Source: JAPOUP01 sp026708635
GTDB lineage: Bacteria; Pseudomonadota; Alphaproteobacteria; Rhodobacterales; Rhodobacteraceae
Assembly (NCBI GenBank): GCA_965200115.1
Contig: OZ241336.1
Span: forward strand, 3,100,001-3,164,000
Direction: 5' to 3'
DNA: 64,000 nucleotides
Part shown: piece by piece, positions 36,301-43,937 of the stretch
How the letters are laid out: each line of letters starts with the position of its first letter
How positions within the stretch are numbered: the stretch's first letter is position 1
The notes under the pieces: generated by a model
Seen by the model: only the letters and a program-made list of their open reading frames with translations
Databases searched by the model: none
What the model was told of the DNA's origin: nothing
Program-made: the position numbers and the translations under genes

Positions 36301-36787
36301 TCTCAATTGGACCGATCCGGGCATCGGCCTCTCGTTTGACCTGTCGGGCCGCGCGCTGGTCGCGCACGAGAACGGCGACCTGAAGGACCGGGGGGTCTCG
36401 GCGGCGCTCACCCTCGATCCCGCCCCTGAGACGAAACGGGGTCTGTCGCTCAGCCTCCGCCAGGATTTCGGCGGGCGGGCCGAGGGCGGGCTTGACGCGC
36501 TCTTCGCGCCAGACCCGCTGGAGGACCGCACGGGCAGCGAGGCGGAGTCCCGCTGGGCGGTGGAGGCGGCATACGGCCTGCCCGCGTTTGGCGGGCGCTG
36601 GACCGGCAGCCCGCACGCGGGGATCGGCCTTGCCAACGGCGAGCGCGATTACAGCCTCGGCTGGCGGCTCACGCCGGAGGCGGCCAGCGCGCCCGACCTC
36701 TCGTTCGGGGTCAGGGCCATGCACCGGGAGAGCGAGGGCACCGCGCCCGAACATACCCTCGGCTTCGAACTCGACACGCGCTGGTGA
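33302..36787 (+). CDS. Autotransporter with fibronectin type III and Calx-beta regions
   Basis: About 1,160 residues, secreted to the cell surface. A hydrophobic signal (RRARRGLVAALLVLTLLATV, cleaved after GPAQAQ) is preceded by some 35 Arg/Pro-rich codons, so the start could instead be GTG 33407, which gives a standard signal peptide. Passenger: an Fn3 domain (about 70-140, NLQVTTGDGRATLSWKNP), a middle region of lower GC, and a Calx-beta-like domain (about 545-645, TFTVDLSEPSTAPVCF). The C-terminal 280 or so residues form the autotransporter beta-barrel (MLGADYARG, LWGALGYGTGEVTL, final FELDTRW). Passenger and barrel differ in base composition, suggesting a mosaic gene. Confidence 0.85.
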   Translation: MGASAWLCRPRPPASPPELSSSAGRGSVDRRPCRFVRRARRGLVAALLVLTLLATVGPAQAQTPHAAPKNLQVTTGDGRATLSWKNPNDPLIDRYQFRYKRSDRLWSAWADIGNSSDTTTTVTLTGLQNGVSYRFQLRAVSDAQEPQVLINDNRNDRYFPVYIRDQGTMYLDLGKDTQDGIPIARYFHTNEVPNRLTTEKYNSLEKWQYRYTTPRTITDGRITSWHPWQTPWVDMTRGSGTCGVGKERICFRMQGLKRNTYYLYQFRMVFGLRTGPAAEAHNVVPGDPPLKLSIAGLNRPFTQADFDKEYSRRNYRMLVFTFSEKVTGFTTDDIDVECAIKETPLSNPITINTIDGEKEIYRLSVKPTICQEDTPKVKVTVKARSVQYEGSVNGEGTMLDGPEHAVIVSSDCAPCAPTSERKTQSPLAQQAPSNTPACPATDSTLVETVRRYHGMNSQRAHYNHNWHRVLIAFGAETHPSLSPYTAAEARRGETRWSGWRPVRQELERLEACPGATSEMQRVAAEPKPLPTLSVRDTTAPEGGKMTFTVDLSEPSTAPVCFDAHTRDSTPVSATARHDYWPMRWDTPTDRLCILPGDTHKPLILHILNDAHDDPDETFELVISKATGATIDDAVGVGTITNADPLPAAYLSRFGRAVAEQALEGIAGRMAADRAPGMRGTLAGEALSFDPVSGQPAAGAADDGAAPALAEIARGFGAEALGPGGASDPFGYRLVLDGPRERSRTMGAREALLGSSFALTGERDGSGGSLAFWGRAGRGSFEGAERGDGTDIALDGTVTTAMLGADYARGDGLVGIALTQSTADGKYASEGDLGCPEAGGGARVLCDGAVRAGDGRVKASLTAAIPYAALQASERLNLWGALGYGTGEVTLETAMGGGYSADTDWTMAAVGLRGELLAPPAKGGGPALALTSDALWARTASEKTRDLAASEADVTRLGLGLEGSWHMALEGGGALVPKLEIGARHDGGDAETGSGLELGGGLNWTDPGIGLSFDLSGRALVAHENGDLKDRGVSAALTLDPAPETKRGLSLSLRQDFGGRAEGGLDALFAPDPLEDRTGSEAESRWAVEAAYGLPAFGGRWTGSPHAGIGLANGERDYSLGWRLTPEAASAPDLSFGVRAMHRESEGTAPEHTLGFELDTRW

Positions 36788-37123
36788 GTGTCAGGCGCGC
36801 CCGATCTCCCTTTGTCCGTCAAGCGTCAATGGCGCATGACGGTCTCCCATTGACCCGAGCCGGGCGCCAGGATGTTGGCGATGATCCGCCCGACGCACCC
36901 GGGACTCCGTCCGGAGTGGCCGTCACATCGAGGACGCCGGCTTTCAGGCGCCGGAATGGTCCGTCCGGCCGGGATTTTGGCGCACGGACTATGCTGGCCA
37001 CCGATGCGGCCGGGTGCTGACGCCGTCGGGGACGTCAAGGAAGCGCCGCGGCGCAAACGCTTCGGGTTGCTGTTTTCCGTTGACAACGATCCTCCGCGCC
37101 GCGATATTCCGGGTCCTTGGATC
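36788..37123. other. Intergenic region after the autotransporter
   Basis: About 340 bases. The frame of the following membrane-protein gene is open through part of it, but codons before 37124 match nothing. No terminator hairpin was identified. Confidence 0.35.
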
Positions 37124-37417
37124 ATGGCACGCGAACCGAAATCCCTCCTGATGCCCGGCAACCTCGTCACCTTCCTTATAGGTACGACCGCCGGAGTGGT
37201 GGCGCCGCTGATCGGTGTTTTCGTAGGCCTGCAGGTCAGTTCCGCGTGGGGAACGGTTCTCATGGCACCGTATATCGCCGTGGCCGCGCTGTTCGATACC
37301 TATCTCGGTAATATCTCCGGCTCCTTGCGTCTTCTGGGTCTGGGGCTTTCGATTCTGACTTACGTCCTTCTTGCCTTCGGGATACGTCACCTGTTCCGCC
37401 TTGTGATGCGACGGTAA
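37124..37417 (+). CDS. Small membrane protein, unknown
   Basis: 97 residues from MAREPKSLLMPGN. Three hydrophobic stretches are visible: LVTFLIGTTAGVVAPLIGVFVG (about 14-35), TVLMAPYIAVAALF (43-60) and LLGLGLSILTYVLLAFGI (70-90), ending in a basic RHLFRLVMRR tail, so an inner-membrane protein with a cytoplasmic C-terminus. The frame is open far upstream, but the upstream part is Arg/Pro-rich and unconvincing. No family known; the preceding ribosome site is weak. Confidence 0.5.
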   Translation: MAREPKSLLMPGNLVTFLIGTTAGVVAPLIGVFVGLQVSSAWGTVLMAPYIAVAALFDTYLGNISGSLRLLGLGLSILTYVLLAFGIRHLFRLVMRR

Positions 37418-37820
37418 CCGGCCGCTCCGGTTGCCCGGCCGATTGCGGCTCCCGGCTCGATCCGCTGGATCCGGACCGACGCCTCCCGCGGGTGTTCGTA
37501 AGGGAGTTCGGTCACGGCCGTGCCGTCGCCGGGCGGACTGTCTGACGGTTCCGGGAAAGGATAACGTTTTCGGGTGGCGCTGATACCCTCCGGGCAGGTT
37601 CCGTAGCCTCCGCGCCGGGCGGATGTGACAGCGATTATGGAGCGCGCGGACGGGTTGTCGGGGCCTTTCAGAACCGGGATTTCGGGATCTGGGGTCTCGG
37701 GACCGGGGACGGTTCGGGAAACGGGCGGCGCGGTTACGTCGGCGGAGTCTTGCCCTCCCGGCATCTGGTGGAGCGCGCGCGACCATCGTTCTCCCATCAC
37801 GTGATCGTCGGGGTCCGGTG
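37418..37820. other. Intergenic region
   Basis: About 400 bases between two convergent genes (small membrane protein and PhnD-like gene). No feature recognised beyond GC-rich sequence. Confidence 0.35.
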
Positions 37821-38558
37821 TCAGGGTGCGTCCGCGACCTCAAGATAGCGGTCGGGGGAAATCCGGATAACTCCGTCAAGTCCCAGTATTGTCCGATCTC
37901 TCGGGCGAAGTCCGGAAACGGCGTCACGCAGTGCCTGCCGGATCAGATCGTCGTCGCCGTCGATGGCGGTGATGTAGGGCAATGCGGGTGTGGGAGTCGT
38001 TCGTGCGATTGTCCGAAGGCGCGTTGCATGGCGGTCCCAACGCTTGATCATCTTCCAGCTAACCGCGTCAATCGCGGCCAACTCGGCGCGGCCCTGGGCC
38101 ACCGCGCGGCATGAGGCGGCGTGCGAACCCGTGAACAGCGCTTTCCCGAAACCGATCCCGTTCCGGCTTGCCCACTCCGCGGGCGCGGCCCATCCGCTTT
38201 GCGAGCATCTGTCGTTGACCGCGATCCGGCAGCCGTCGAACTCCAAGGGAGTCGAGCGGACGTCGCCGTTTCGAACGACGATTTCGCTGAAATAGTATCC
38301 CGGCTCGCAGGGCAGGTCGTGTGTCGGCGTCGCTACAAGCCGCACTCTTCCGTGAAGTCTGGTGCGGTAGGGCAGTCCGCAGGTCTGCGCCAGCACCAGA
38401 TCGGAGCTTTGCCAGAGTGTCCATAGGTCGCCCCCGCGTGTCAGCGCCTCGGGTGCCGCGATGCCGCGCCCGGTCAGCTCGTTCCCGATCAGGCTCCAGA
38501 GCCGGTCGTTCGCCCCGAAAGTCTCGGTCCGATCGTACATCGGAAGTCCCGCGATCAC
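37821..38558 (-). CDS. PhnD-like substrate-binding-fold protein without signal peptide
   Basis: 245 residues. It resembles PhnD/phosphite-type periplasmic binding proteins: IAGLPMYDR at the start, LVLAQTCGLPYRTRL (second lobe entry), GYYFSEIVVRNGD, then RIAVNDRCSQSGWAAP and AAIDAVSWKMIKRW, where the C-x-Q-S-G loop would hold the phosphonate or phosphate group. There is no signal peptide or lipobox, so it may act in the cytoplasm, or the true start is missing. Its ATG overlaps the TerB stop by four bases (ATGA). No ABC permease is adjacent. Ligand unknown. Confidence 0.75.
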   Translation of the reverse strand: MIAGLPMYDRTETFGANDRLWSLIGNELTGRGIAAPEALTRGGDLWTLWQSSDLVLAQTCGLPYRTRLHGRVRLVATPTHDLPCEPGYYFSEIVVRNGDVRSTPLEFDGCRIAVNDRCSQSGWAAPAEWASRNGIGFGKALFTGSHAASCRAVAQGRAELAAIDAVSWKMIKRWDRHATRLRTIARTTPTPALPYITAIDGDDDLIRQALRDAVSGLRPRDRTILGLDGVIRISPDRYLEVADAP

Positions 38559-38998
38559 TCCTTCCGCGTTTCCACGCGCCTGCGCGCCAGGGCGCTGTCG
38601 CGATCGTTCACGCCCAGCAGATTGGCCGCCAGTCGGAGGAACGCATCCTCTTCATGATCGCGCACGCCATCGGCGAGCACCACTTCCCAGAGCGCCTCGA
38701 CGACACTTTCGCGGTCCTCATAGGGAACCGCGTCCTTGATCGCGCGGGTGAAACGCACGGTGTCCGGCGCATGTTCCTCCAGTGCCTCGGCTTCGGCGCG
38801 AAGACGGGGCGCCTCGAAGGGTGAAAGTCCATACCGCGCCGCGAGTATCCGGTCTATCCGGGTCCCTTCGCTGTGCGCGTAGGCGCCGTCCGACCGCGCC
38901 GCGCGCACCAGAAGCGCCGCCAGGGCCTGGCGCGCCTCGGTTTCGGGGAGTGGTTCCGTGGCGGGCCGCGTGAGTCGTGCGAGCAATTCGGCGAACAT
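38555..38998 (-). CDS. TerB-family protein
   Basis: 147 residues from MFAELLARLTRP. Helical TerB-like domain (COG4103 type): ALAALLVRAARSDGAYAHSE, where acidic residues bind metal, then RIDRILAARYGLSP and VEALWEVVLADGVRDHEED, a second repeat of the same acidic motif. TerB proteins associate with membrane and metal-stress modules; the short single-domain forms have no known function. The long upstream extension of the frame lacks similarity. The overlap with the PhnD-like gene shows a two-gene operon, about 135 bases downstream of pyrG. Confidence 0.8.
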   Translation of the reverse strand: MFAELLARLTRPATEPLPETEARQALAALLVRAARSDGAYAHSEGTRIDRILAARYGLSPFEAPRLRAEAEALEEHAPDTVRFTRAIKDAVPYEDRESVVEALWEVVLADGVRDHEEDAFLRLAANLLGVNDRDSALARRRVETRKE

Positions 38999-39132
38999 GT
39001 ATGGACCATAACCGTCTCTGGCGGTGAGCGGAAGGGTCGCTTGACAGGGGCCGTGTATAGCGCACGGAACAGGCCTGTATCGGCATTCAATGCCTGCGGG
39101 AACGCCGGTGACGGTCCCCGGTCCGCCGAGGG

Positions 39133-40776
39133 CTATACGAGTCTGGACATTTCTTTCGCGGCCCGAATGAAATCCGCGAAGAGCGGATGCGGGTCGAATG
39201 GCCGGGATTTCAGTTCCGGGTGGAACTGTACGCCGATGAACCACGGGTGGTCCGTCCATTCCACGATCTCAGGAAGCGTGCCGTCAGGTGAGTTTCCGGA
39301 AAACCTAAGTCCGGTTTTCTCCAGCGCTTTCCTGTATTTGACGTTGACTTCGTAACGATGGCGGTGACGCTCGTCAATGGAGGAACAGCCGTATATCGAT
39401 GCGGCGCGGCTTCCCTCCGTGAGCGTGGCGCGGTAGGAGCCGAGCCGCATCGTACCCCCTTTGGCGTCGTCAACGCTGCGCTCGATTCTCTCGTTGCCCT
39501 TTATCCATTCCTTGAGATGGTAGACTACCGGCGTGAAGCTCTTTCCTTCGGTCCCGCCGTCAAACTCCTCGGAGCCCGCGTCTTTCATTCCCGCCAGGTT
39601 TCTCGCCGCTTCGATCACCGCCGTCTGCATTCCAAGACATATGCCGAGATATGGAACCTTGTGCAGGCGCGCGAACTCCGCCGCCTTGATCTTTCCCTCC
39701 GTTCCACGTTCGCCGAACCCGCCGGGAACCAGAATCGCCTGGTAGGGCACCAGATAGGGCACGGGATCCTCGCGCTCGAAGATTTCCGCGTCGATCCAGT
39801 CGGAATTCACGCTGACGCGGTTGGCCATTCCGCCATGCATGAGCGCTTCGGCGATGGATTTGTAGGCGTCCTCAAGCAGTGTGTACTTGCCGACTATCGC
39901 GACCCGAACCTCGCCTTCGGCGTTGTGGATACGGTCCTCGATATCGACCCAGCGGGTCAGGTTCGGTTTTGGCACGGGGTTGATGCGAAACGCGTCCAGC
40001 ACGGCCTGATCGAGTCCGGCCGCATGATAGGCCATCGGCGCCTCGTAGATTGACTTGAGGTCATAGGCCGGAATCACCGCTTCGGGCCGGACGTCGCAAA
40101 ACAGCGCGATTTTCGCCTTTTCCTTATCGGGAATCGGCGTTTCGGATCTGCAGACGAGAATATCCGGCTGCAGCCCGATCATCCGCAACTCCTTTACCGA
40201 ATGCTGTGTGGGTTTCGTTTTCAGTTCCCCGCTCGCCGAAATGTACGGAAGCAATGTTAGATGCATGAATATGCATTCTTCCGGGGGGCGGTCCTGCGCG
40301 AACTGTCGAATCGCCTCGAAAAACGGCAACCCCTCGATGTCGCCCACGGTGCCGCCGATCTCGCACAGCATGAAGTCCGAGTCGTTCCCGTCGGCGGAAA
40401 TCCATTCCTTTATCTCGTCGGTTACATGAGGGATTACCTGTATTGTCTTGCCGAGGTACTCACCGCGCCGCTCCTTCTCGAGCACGTTGGAGTAAATCCG
40501 GCCTGACGACACGGAGTCCGCCCTGCGCGCGGAAACGCCCGTGAAACGCTCATAGTGTCCCAGGTCGAGGTCGGTTTCGGCCCCGTCGTCAGTGACAAAG
40601 ACCTCGCCATGCTCGAATGGCGACATGGTTCCGGGATCCACGTTTAGATAGGGATCGAGCTTTCTCAGCCGAACCGTAAATCCGCGGGCCTGGAGCAGCG
40701 CGCCCAAGGCAGCGGACGCGAGGCCCTTACCCAAGCTTGAAACCACACCGCCCGTGATGAAGATGAAGCGTGCCAT
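39133..40776 (-). CDS. pyrG: CTP synthase
   Basis: Converts UTP to CTP with glutamine and ATP; cytosolic. 547 residues, full length. The N-terminal amidoligase domain opens with ARFIFITGGVVSSLGKGLAS, followed by LDPYLNVDPGTMSP and HGEVFVTDDGAETDLDLGHY. The C-terminal glutaminase domain has the nucleophile in YLGICLGMQTAVIE, and the GVQFHPE His/Glu pair near the end. In Rhodobacterales secG normally lies immediately upstream; here secG is 2.45 kb away because of a duplication and an IS. Downstream are TerB and PhnD-like genes. Confidence 0.97.
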   Translation of the reverse strand: MARFIFITGGVVSSLGKGLASAALGALLQARGFTVRLRKLDPYLNVDPGTMSPFEHGEVFVTDDGAETDLDLGHYERFTGVSARRADSVSSGRIYSNVLEKERRGEYLGKTIQVIPHVTDEIKEWISADGNDSDFMLCEIGGTVGDIEGLPFFEAIRQFAQDRPPEECIFMHLTLLPYISASGELKTKPTQHSVKELRMIGLQPDILVCRSETPIPDKEKAKIALFCDVRPEAVIPAYDLKSIYEAPMAYHAAGLDQAVLDAFRINPVPKPNLTRWVDIEDRIHNAEGEVRVAIVGKYTLLEDAYKSIAEALMHGGMANRVSVNSDWIDAEIFEREDPVPYLVPYQAILVPGGFGERGTEGKIKAAEFARLHKVPYLGICLGMQTAVIEAARNLAGMKDAGSEEFDGGTEGKSFTPVVYHLKEWIKGNERIERSVDDAKGGTMRLGSYRATLTEGSRAASIYGCSSIDERHRHRYEVNVKYRKALEKTGLRFSGNSPDGTLPEIVEWTDHPWFIGVQFHPELKSRPFDPHPLFADFIRAAKEMSRLV

Positions 40777-41044
40777 CTAGCCATGGCTCCCGTGTCCGCC
40801 CGGCCGCGCCAAATCCCAGGCCACCGAGTGTGTGCTTATGTTCACGGGAGCCAAGGAGTAGCGTCGATCGAAGGGGAACGCAACCCAGATACGGGCCCCA
40901 GGAGTGTCCCAAGCTGATTTTCTTGACAGCGAACCGCCACCTCGGCCCGGAAATCTGGAAAACGAATCGCCTCTTGGACCGAAAGAGGCCGTTTCGGTGT
41001 CCGGACGGCCGCCGCTGACGGCAAACTGGCTAAAACCGGCCACC

Positions 41045-41580
41045 AAAATACCCGATCCGACCGCCAAACGACACGTTCACCGGAGCGTGGGACACTCCTG
41101 GCCCAATCGGAGGGCTTCTTGACCGGGGCGGCGGGAGCGCCTAGGTTCGGGGCATGGGCGACGCGCCGGACATCCACGAACTCGCTAGGCAGGTCGCCGT
41201 TCTGGAGGAGCGCATGAAAACGATGCATGCGGAAAACGAGACGCTTAAGGCGGACCTCGCCGCGACCCTGTCCGGAATGCGGGCCGAGATGGCCCAGCGT
41301 GACGCGGCCCGCTCGGAGCGTGATGCGGCCCGCTCGGAACGTGACGCGACCGCGCGATGGTGGCAGACGGCCATCCTGATCGCCGCGATCGGAATTGGCT
41401 TTACGGTCTACGGTTTCCTGACGGCTCCGCACTGACCGTCGCCATGCCGGGGAACGTTTTCCCGGTCTTTGCGGGCCGTGTGGAACGCTTTGATGAATAG
41501 ATGGCGCGGATAGTCTCAAGCCGCTACAGGTAAGGTGGGTCCCGCGGTATCGGCGGCCGCATGGGCGGCTCCCAGACATG
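41045..41580 (+). repeat. Segmental direct repeat, copy 1 (536 bp)
   Basis: This stretch is nearly identical to 42537-43092. It begins at AAAATACCCGATCCGACCGC and ends at GGCGGCTCCCAGACATG. Compared with copy 2 it has one extra C (GGCCCAATC against GGCCAATC at about 41100) and lacks one 21-base unit inside the small gene. Each copy contains a complete small gene. A truncated IS lies between the copies. Confidence 0.95.
41154..41435 (+). CDS. Small coiled-coil, C-terminally membrane-anchored protein, copy 1
   Basis: 93 residues. MGDAPDIHELARQVAVLEER and then MHAENETLKADLAATLSG form a coiled coil. It continues through seven-residue repeats RDAARSE (two full copies, then RDATARW), and the protein ends in one membrane segment (TAILIAAIGIGFTVYGFL). 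Tail-anchored coiled-coil proteins of this sort often scaffold or sense at the membrane; no family name is possible. No strong ribosome site, but TTCGGGGC precedes. It is duplicated at 42645-42947. Confidence 0.65.
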   Translation: MGDAPDIHELARQVAVLEERMKTMHAENETLKADLAATLSGMRAEMAQRDAARSERDAARSERDATARWWQTAILIAAIGIGFTVYGFLTAPH

Positions 41581-41591
41581 ACTCCGGGCCG

Positions 41592-42536
41592 CTTGAGTTC
41601 AGACATTTTTCTGCATAACGCATTGATATCGTTCATGCCGCCTCCGGAAAGGGGCACTGCATTTGGGGATTCCCGCACCTTGGCCGGATTGGCGAAGCCG
41701 TCAGGAAGCTGTTTTCCGCGCCTTTGGCGCGTGGATGAACGGAGCGCGGTTCCAGTTCAGCCCGAGCGCTCTGTAGATCCGCCGGGCGTCGGCCGATGCC
41801 GCGCTGGGCGGGCCGAACGTCCGTGAGCCCCTCGTTTCGTGCAGGATGCCGATCCGCAGGCCGTTCAGCGCACGCCGGATCCGATCCGGGCCCATCCGGT
41901 GTCCCTGGGCCGCCAGCCGGTGGCGCGCGTGCTGGAGGCAGCGGAAGGCCATGTAGCGGATGGCGATGTGCGCACGGACCCGGCGCGCCTTCCAGTGGAA
42001 GACCGGCCTGATCCTCAGGTCGTGCCTGTTCGCGCGGAAGCGGGCCTCGATCTCCGCCAGCCTGCGGTACTGGATGACCAGGTCGCGCGGGTCATCCTGG
42101 CCGCAGCCCCATGCCACGACTCCCCGCAGCCCGTCCCAGCGGGCCGCCTCGGCCATCTTCGCCCCTTTGAGGCGCACCCGGCCGTCGGGGAAGTCGAGGA
42201 ACCGGGCGGCGCCGCGGCTGGTATGCGCGGCCGGGGCGCCGCTTCTCTCCAGCGCCGCGCGCAGCCTGTCGATCCGGCGCTCCCGGTCCCGGGCGTCCTT
42301 CCGGGCGCGCCTGGGCGAATGGGTGACGACCAGCCTGCTCCCGCCGTCCTCGATGCACAGGTAGCTGCCGACCGACCGCGAGAATTCGTCCCGGTCCCAC
42401 CGGACGTAGCGGTCAGGGTCGAGGATCCCGCGCTTCCGCGCCGCCGGACGGGACTTCAGCCGGGCGCCAGGACCAGATGAGCCAACGGTGGCTGGCTTTG
42501 AGAGGTAGCGGGCCGGACAAAATGTCTGAACTCAAG
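41592..42536 (-). mobile_element. Truncated IS with 18-bp perfect terminal inverted repeats
   Basis: The left terminus CTTGAGTTCAGACATTTT (41592-41609) and its exact reverse complement (42519-42536) bound a 945-bp element. The inside holds only the C-terminal part of a transposase on the minus strand, so the element has an internal deletion but keeps both ends and could be moved by an intact relative. The right terminus directly abuts copy 2 of the segmental repeat; 11 bases separate the left terminus from copy 1. No clear target duplication. Confidence 0.85.
41701..42480 (-). pseudogene. IS4-superfamily transposase, C-terminal fragment
   Basis: An open frame of about 260 codons with no proper start. 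It reads GILDPDRYVRWDRDEFSRSV, SPRRARKDARDRERRIDRL, then LVIQYRRLAEIEARFRANRH, DLRIRPVFHWKARRVRAHIA and FCCLQH-like FRCLQHARHRL. The last parts match the C-terminal domain of IS1634/IS4-type transposases (Y-R-x-L-x-x-I-E-x-x-F-R motif with its Glu). The N-terminal half with two catalytic Asp is deleted, so it cannot be active. Confidence 0.75.
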
Positions 42537-43092
42537 AAAATACCCGATCCGACCGCCAAACGACACGTTCACCGGAGCGTGGGACACTCCTGGCCAATCG
42601 GAGGGCTTCTTGACCGGGGCGGCGGGAGCGCCTAGGTTCGGGGCATGGGCGACGCGCCGGACATCCACGAACTCGCTAGGCAGGTCGCCGTTCTGGAGGA
42701 GCGCATGAAAACGATGCATGCGGAAAACGAGACGCTTAAGGCGGACCTCGCCGCGACCCTGTCCGGAATGCGGGCCGAGATGGCCCAGCGTGACGCGGCC
42801 CGCTCGGAGCGTGACGCGGCCCGCTGGGAACGTGATGCGGCCCGCTCGGAACGTGACGCGACCGCGCGATGGTGGCAGACGGCCATCCTGATCGCCGCGA
42901 TCGGAATTGGCTTTACGGTCTACGGTTTCCTGACGGCTCCGCACTGACCGTCGCCATGCCGGGGAACGTTTTCCCGGTCTTTGCGGGCCGTGTGGAACGC
43001 TTTGATGAATAGATGGCGCGGATAGTCTCAAGCCGCTACAGGTAAGGTGGGTCCCGCGGTATCGGCGGCCGCATGGGCGGCTCCCAGACATG
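42537..43092 (+). repeat. Segmental direct repeat, copy 2 (556 bp)
   Basis: Second copy of the 41045-41580 segment, starting immediately at the right end of the truncated IS and ending at CCCAGACATG. The length difference is explained exactly by one missing C and one added 21-base unit (AAC GTG ATG CGG CCC type heptad codons) in the small gene. It lies between the IS and secG. Confidence 0.95.
42645..42947 (+). CDS. Small coiled-coil, C-terminally membrane-anchored protein, copy 2
   Basis: 100 residues, identical in its N-terminal 48 and C-terminal 30 or so residues to the copy at 41154. It has one extra seven-residue repeat in the coiled coil (RDAARSERDAARWERDAARS). The in-frame change of one heptad keeps the coiled-coil register and the frame. 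Reading frame, anchor (TAILIAAIGIGFTVYGFL) and tail are intact, so both copies may be expressed. Function unknown. Confidence 0.65.
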   Translation: MGDAPDIHELARQVAVLEERMKTMHAENETLKADLAATLSGMRAEMAQRDAARSERDAARWERDAARSERDATARWWQTAILIAAIGIGFTVYGFLTAPH

Positions 43093-43230
43093 CCCCTACC
43101 GGAATCGACCACTTTGGGCCTTATTCTCCCAATAGGTCTCGATGAGAAAGGCGGCAATCGTTTCTGGCCCTATCGAGAAGACCGTTTCGCCTTTCATGTC
43201 GCGGACACGGGGCGAGGTAAGCGTTCGCCG

Positions 43231-43590
43231 TCAGTCCGCGCGTGGCGGTGTTTCGGCCCCGTCTCCGGTCTCGATCTGTGGTGGGAGTAATTCATCGCCG
43301 GAGGGGAAGGCGGGCAACGTCTCTTCGGAATCAAGGGTTTCGAGACCTTCGATTACTGACAGGTTACCCGCTTCGCGCGCCGCGAGGATTGTCATCACCA
43401 AACATATAACCATGAATACGGCGCCCAGAATCCATGTCAGCTTCCCGAGCGCCGTGGCCGCGGAGCGGTTGGAAACGACGCCGCCTCCACCTCCGATACC
43501 GAGCCCGCCGCCCTCGGAACGCTGCAGAAGCACGATTCCGATCAGTGTAAGCGCGAGTATCAGCAGGACTACAAGGAGAATGTTTTCCAT
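43231..43590 (-). CDS. secG: Preprotein translocase subunit SecG
   Basis: 119 residues. It has two membrane segments, ENILLVVLLILALTLIGIVL (2-21) and LGKLTWILGAVFMVICLVMT (about 48-68), joined by the conserved loop QRSEGGGLGIGGGGG. The C-terminus is an acidic extension typical of alphaproteobacterial SecG. Part of the SecYEG channel, aiding SecA-driven export. In relatives it is directly followed by pyrG; here 2.45 kb of duplicated and IS DNA has been placed between them, so pyrG may now depend on another promoter. Confidence 0.9.
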   Translation of the reverse strand: MENILLVVLLILALTLIGIVLLQRSEGGGLGIGGGGGVVSNRSAATALGKLTWILGAVFMVICLVMTILAAREAGNLSVIEGLETLDSEETLPAFPSGDELLPPQIETGDGAETPPRAD

Positions 43591-43937
43591 GTCGATGGGC
43601 CTGTAGGGGGTTTGGCAGCGCGTGTCTAACGGTTACTCCCAATTCGTGCAAGCGGGAAAGCCGACACGCACACCTGACGGAACCGCTCGCCTATCCGATC
43701 TACCGCCGTCCGATCCACGATCCGGATCGGCGCTGGAGCCACTTTCCGTGAATGGCGCCCGATGAGGCGCCGATATTCAGGCAATACGGCAACCGCGGGG
43801 AGAACCCCGCCGCGGGCCCTGGAGGAGTGCCCGATGGCGATTTTCGGGGAGGCCGGTCCCGACCCCGAGGGCGGACGCGGTTCGGCGCCGGGGTTCCGGC
43901 GGAAGGCTCGATGGCACAGTCTCAAGGCCACTCGTCT
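43591..43937. other. Intergenic region upstream of secG
   Basis: About 350 bases holding the secG promoter region and flanking DNA of the IS5-type element. Frames on both strands are Arg/Pro-rich and unconvincing. The last four bases, GTCT (43934-43937), are the left target duplication of the element. Confidence 0.4.

Noticed and set aside
40842..41678. 278-codon minus-strand frame spanning the duplicated segment (and a like frame at 42456-43157)
   Set aside because: It crosses the repeat border and the IS flank, has no homology features and is antisense to the coiled-coil gene. It recurs only because the DNA is duplicated.
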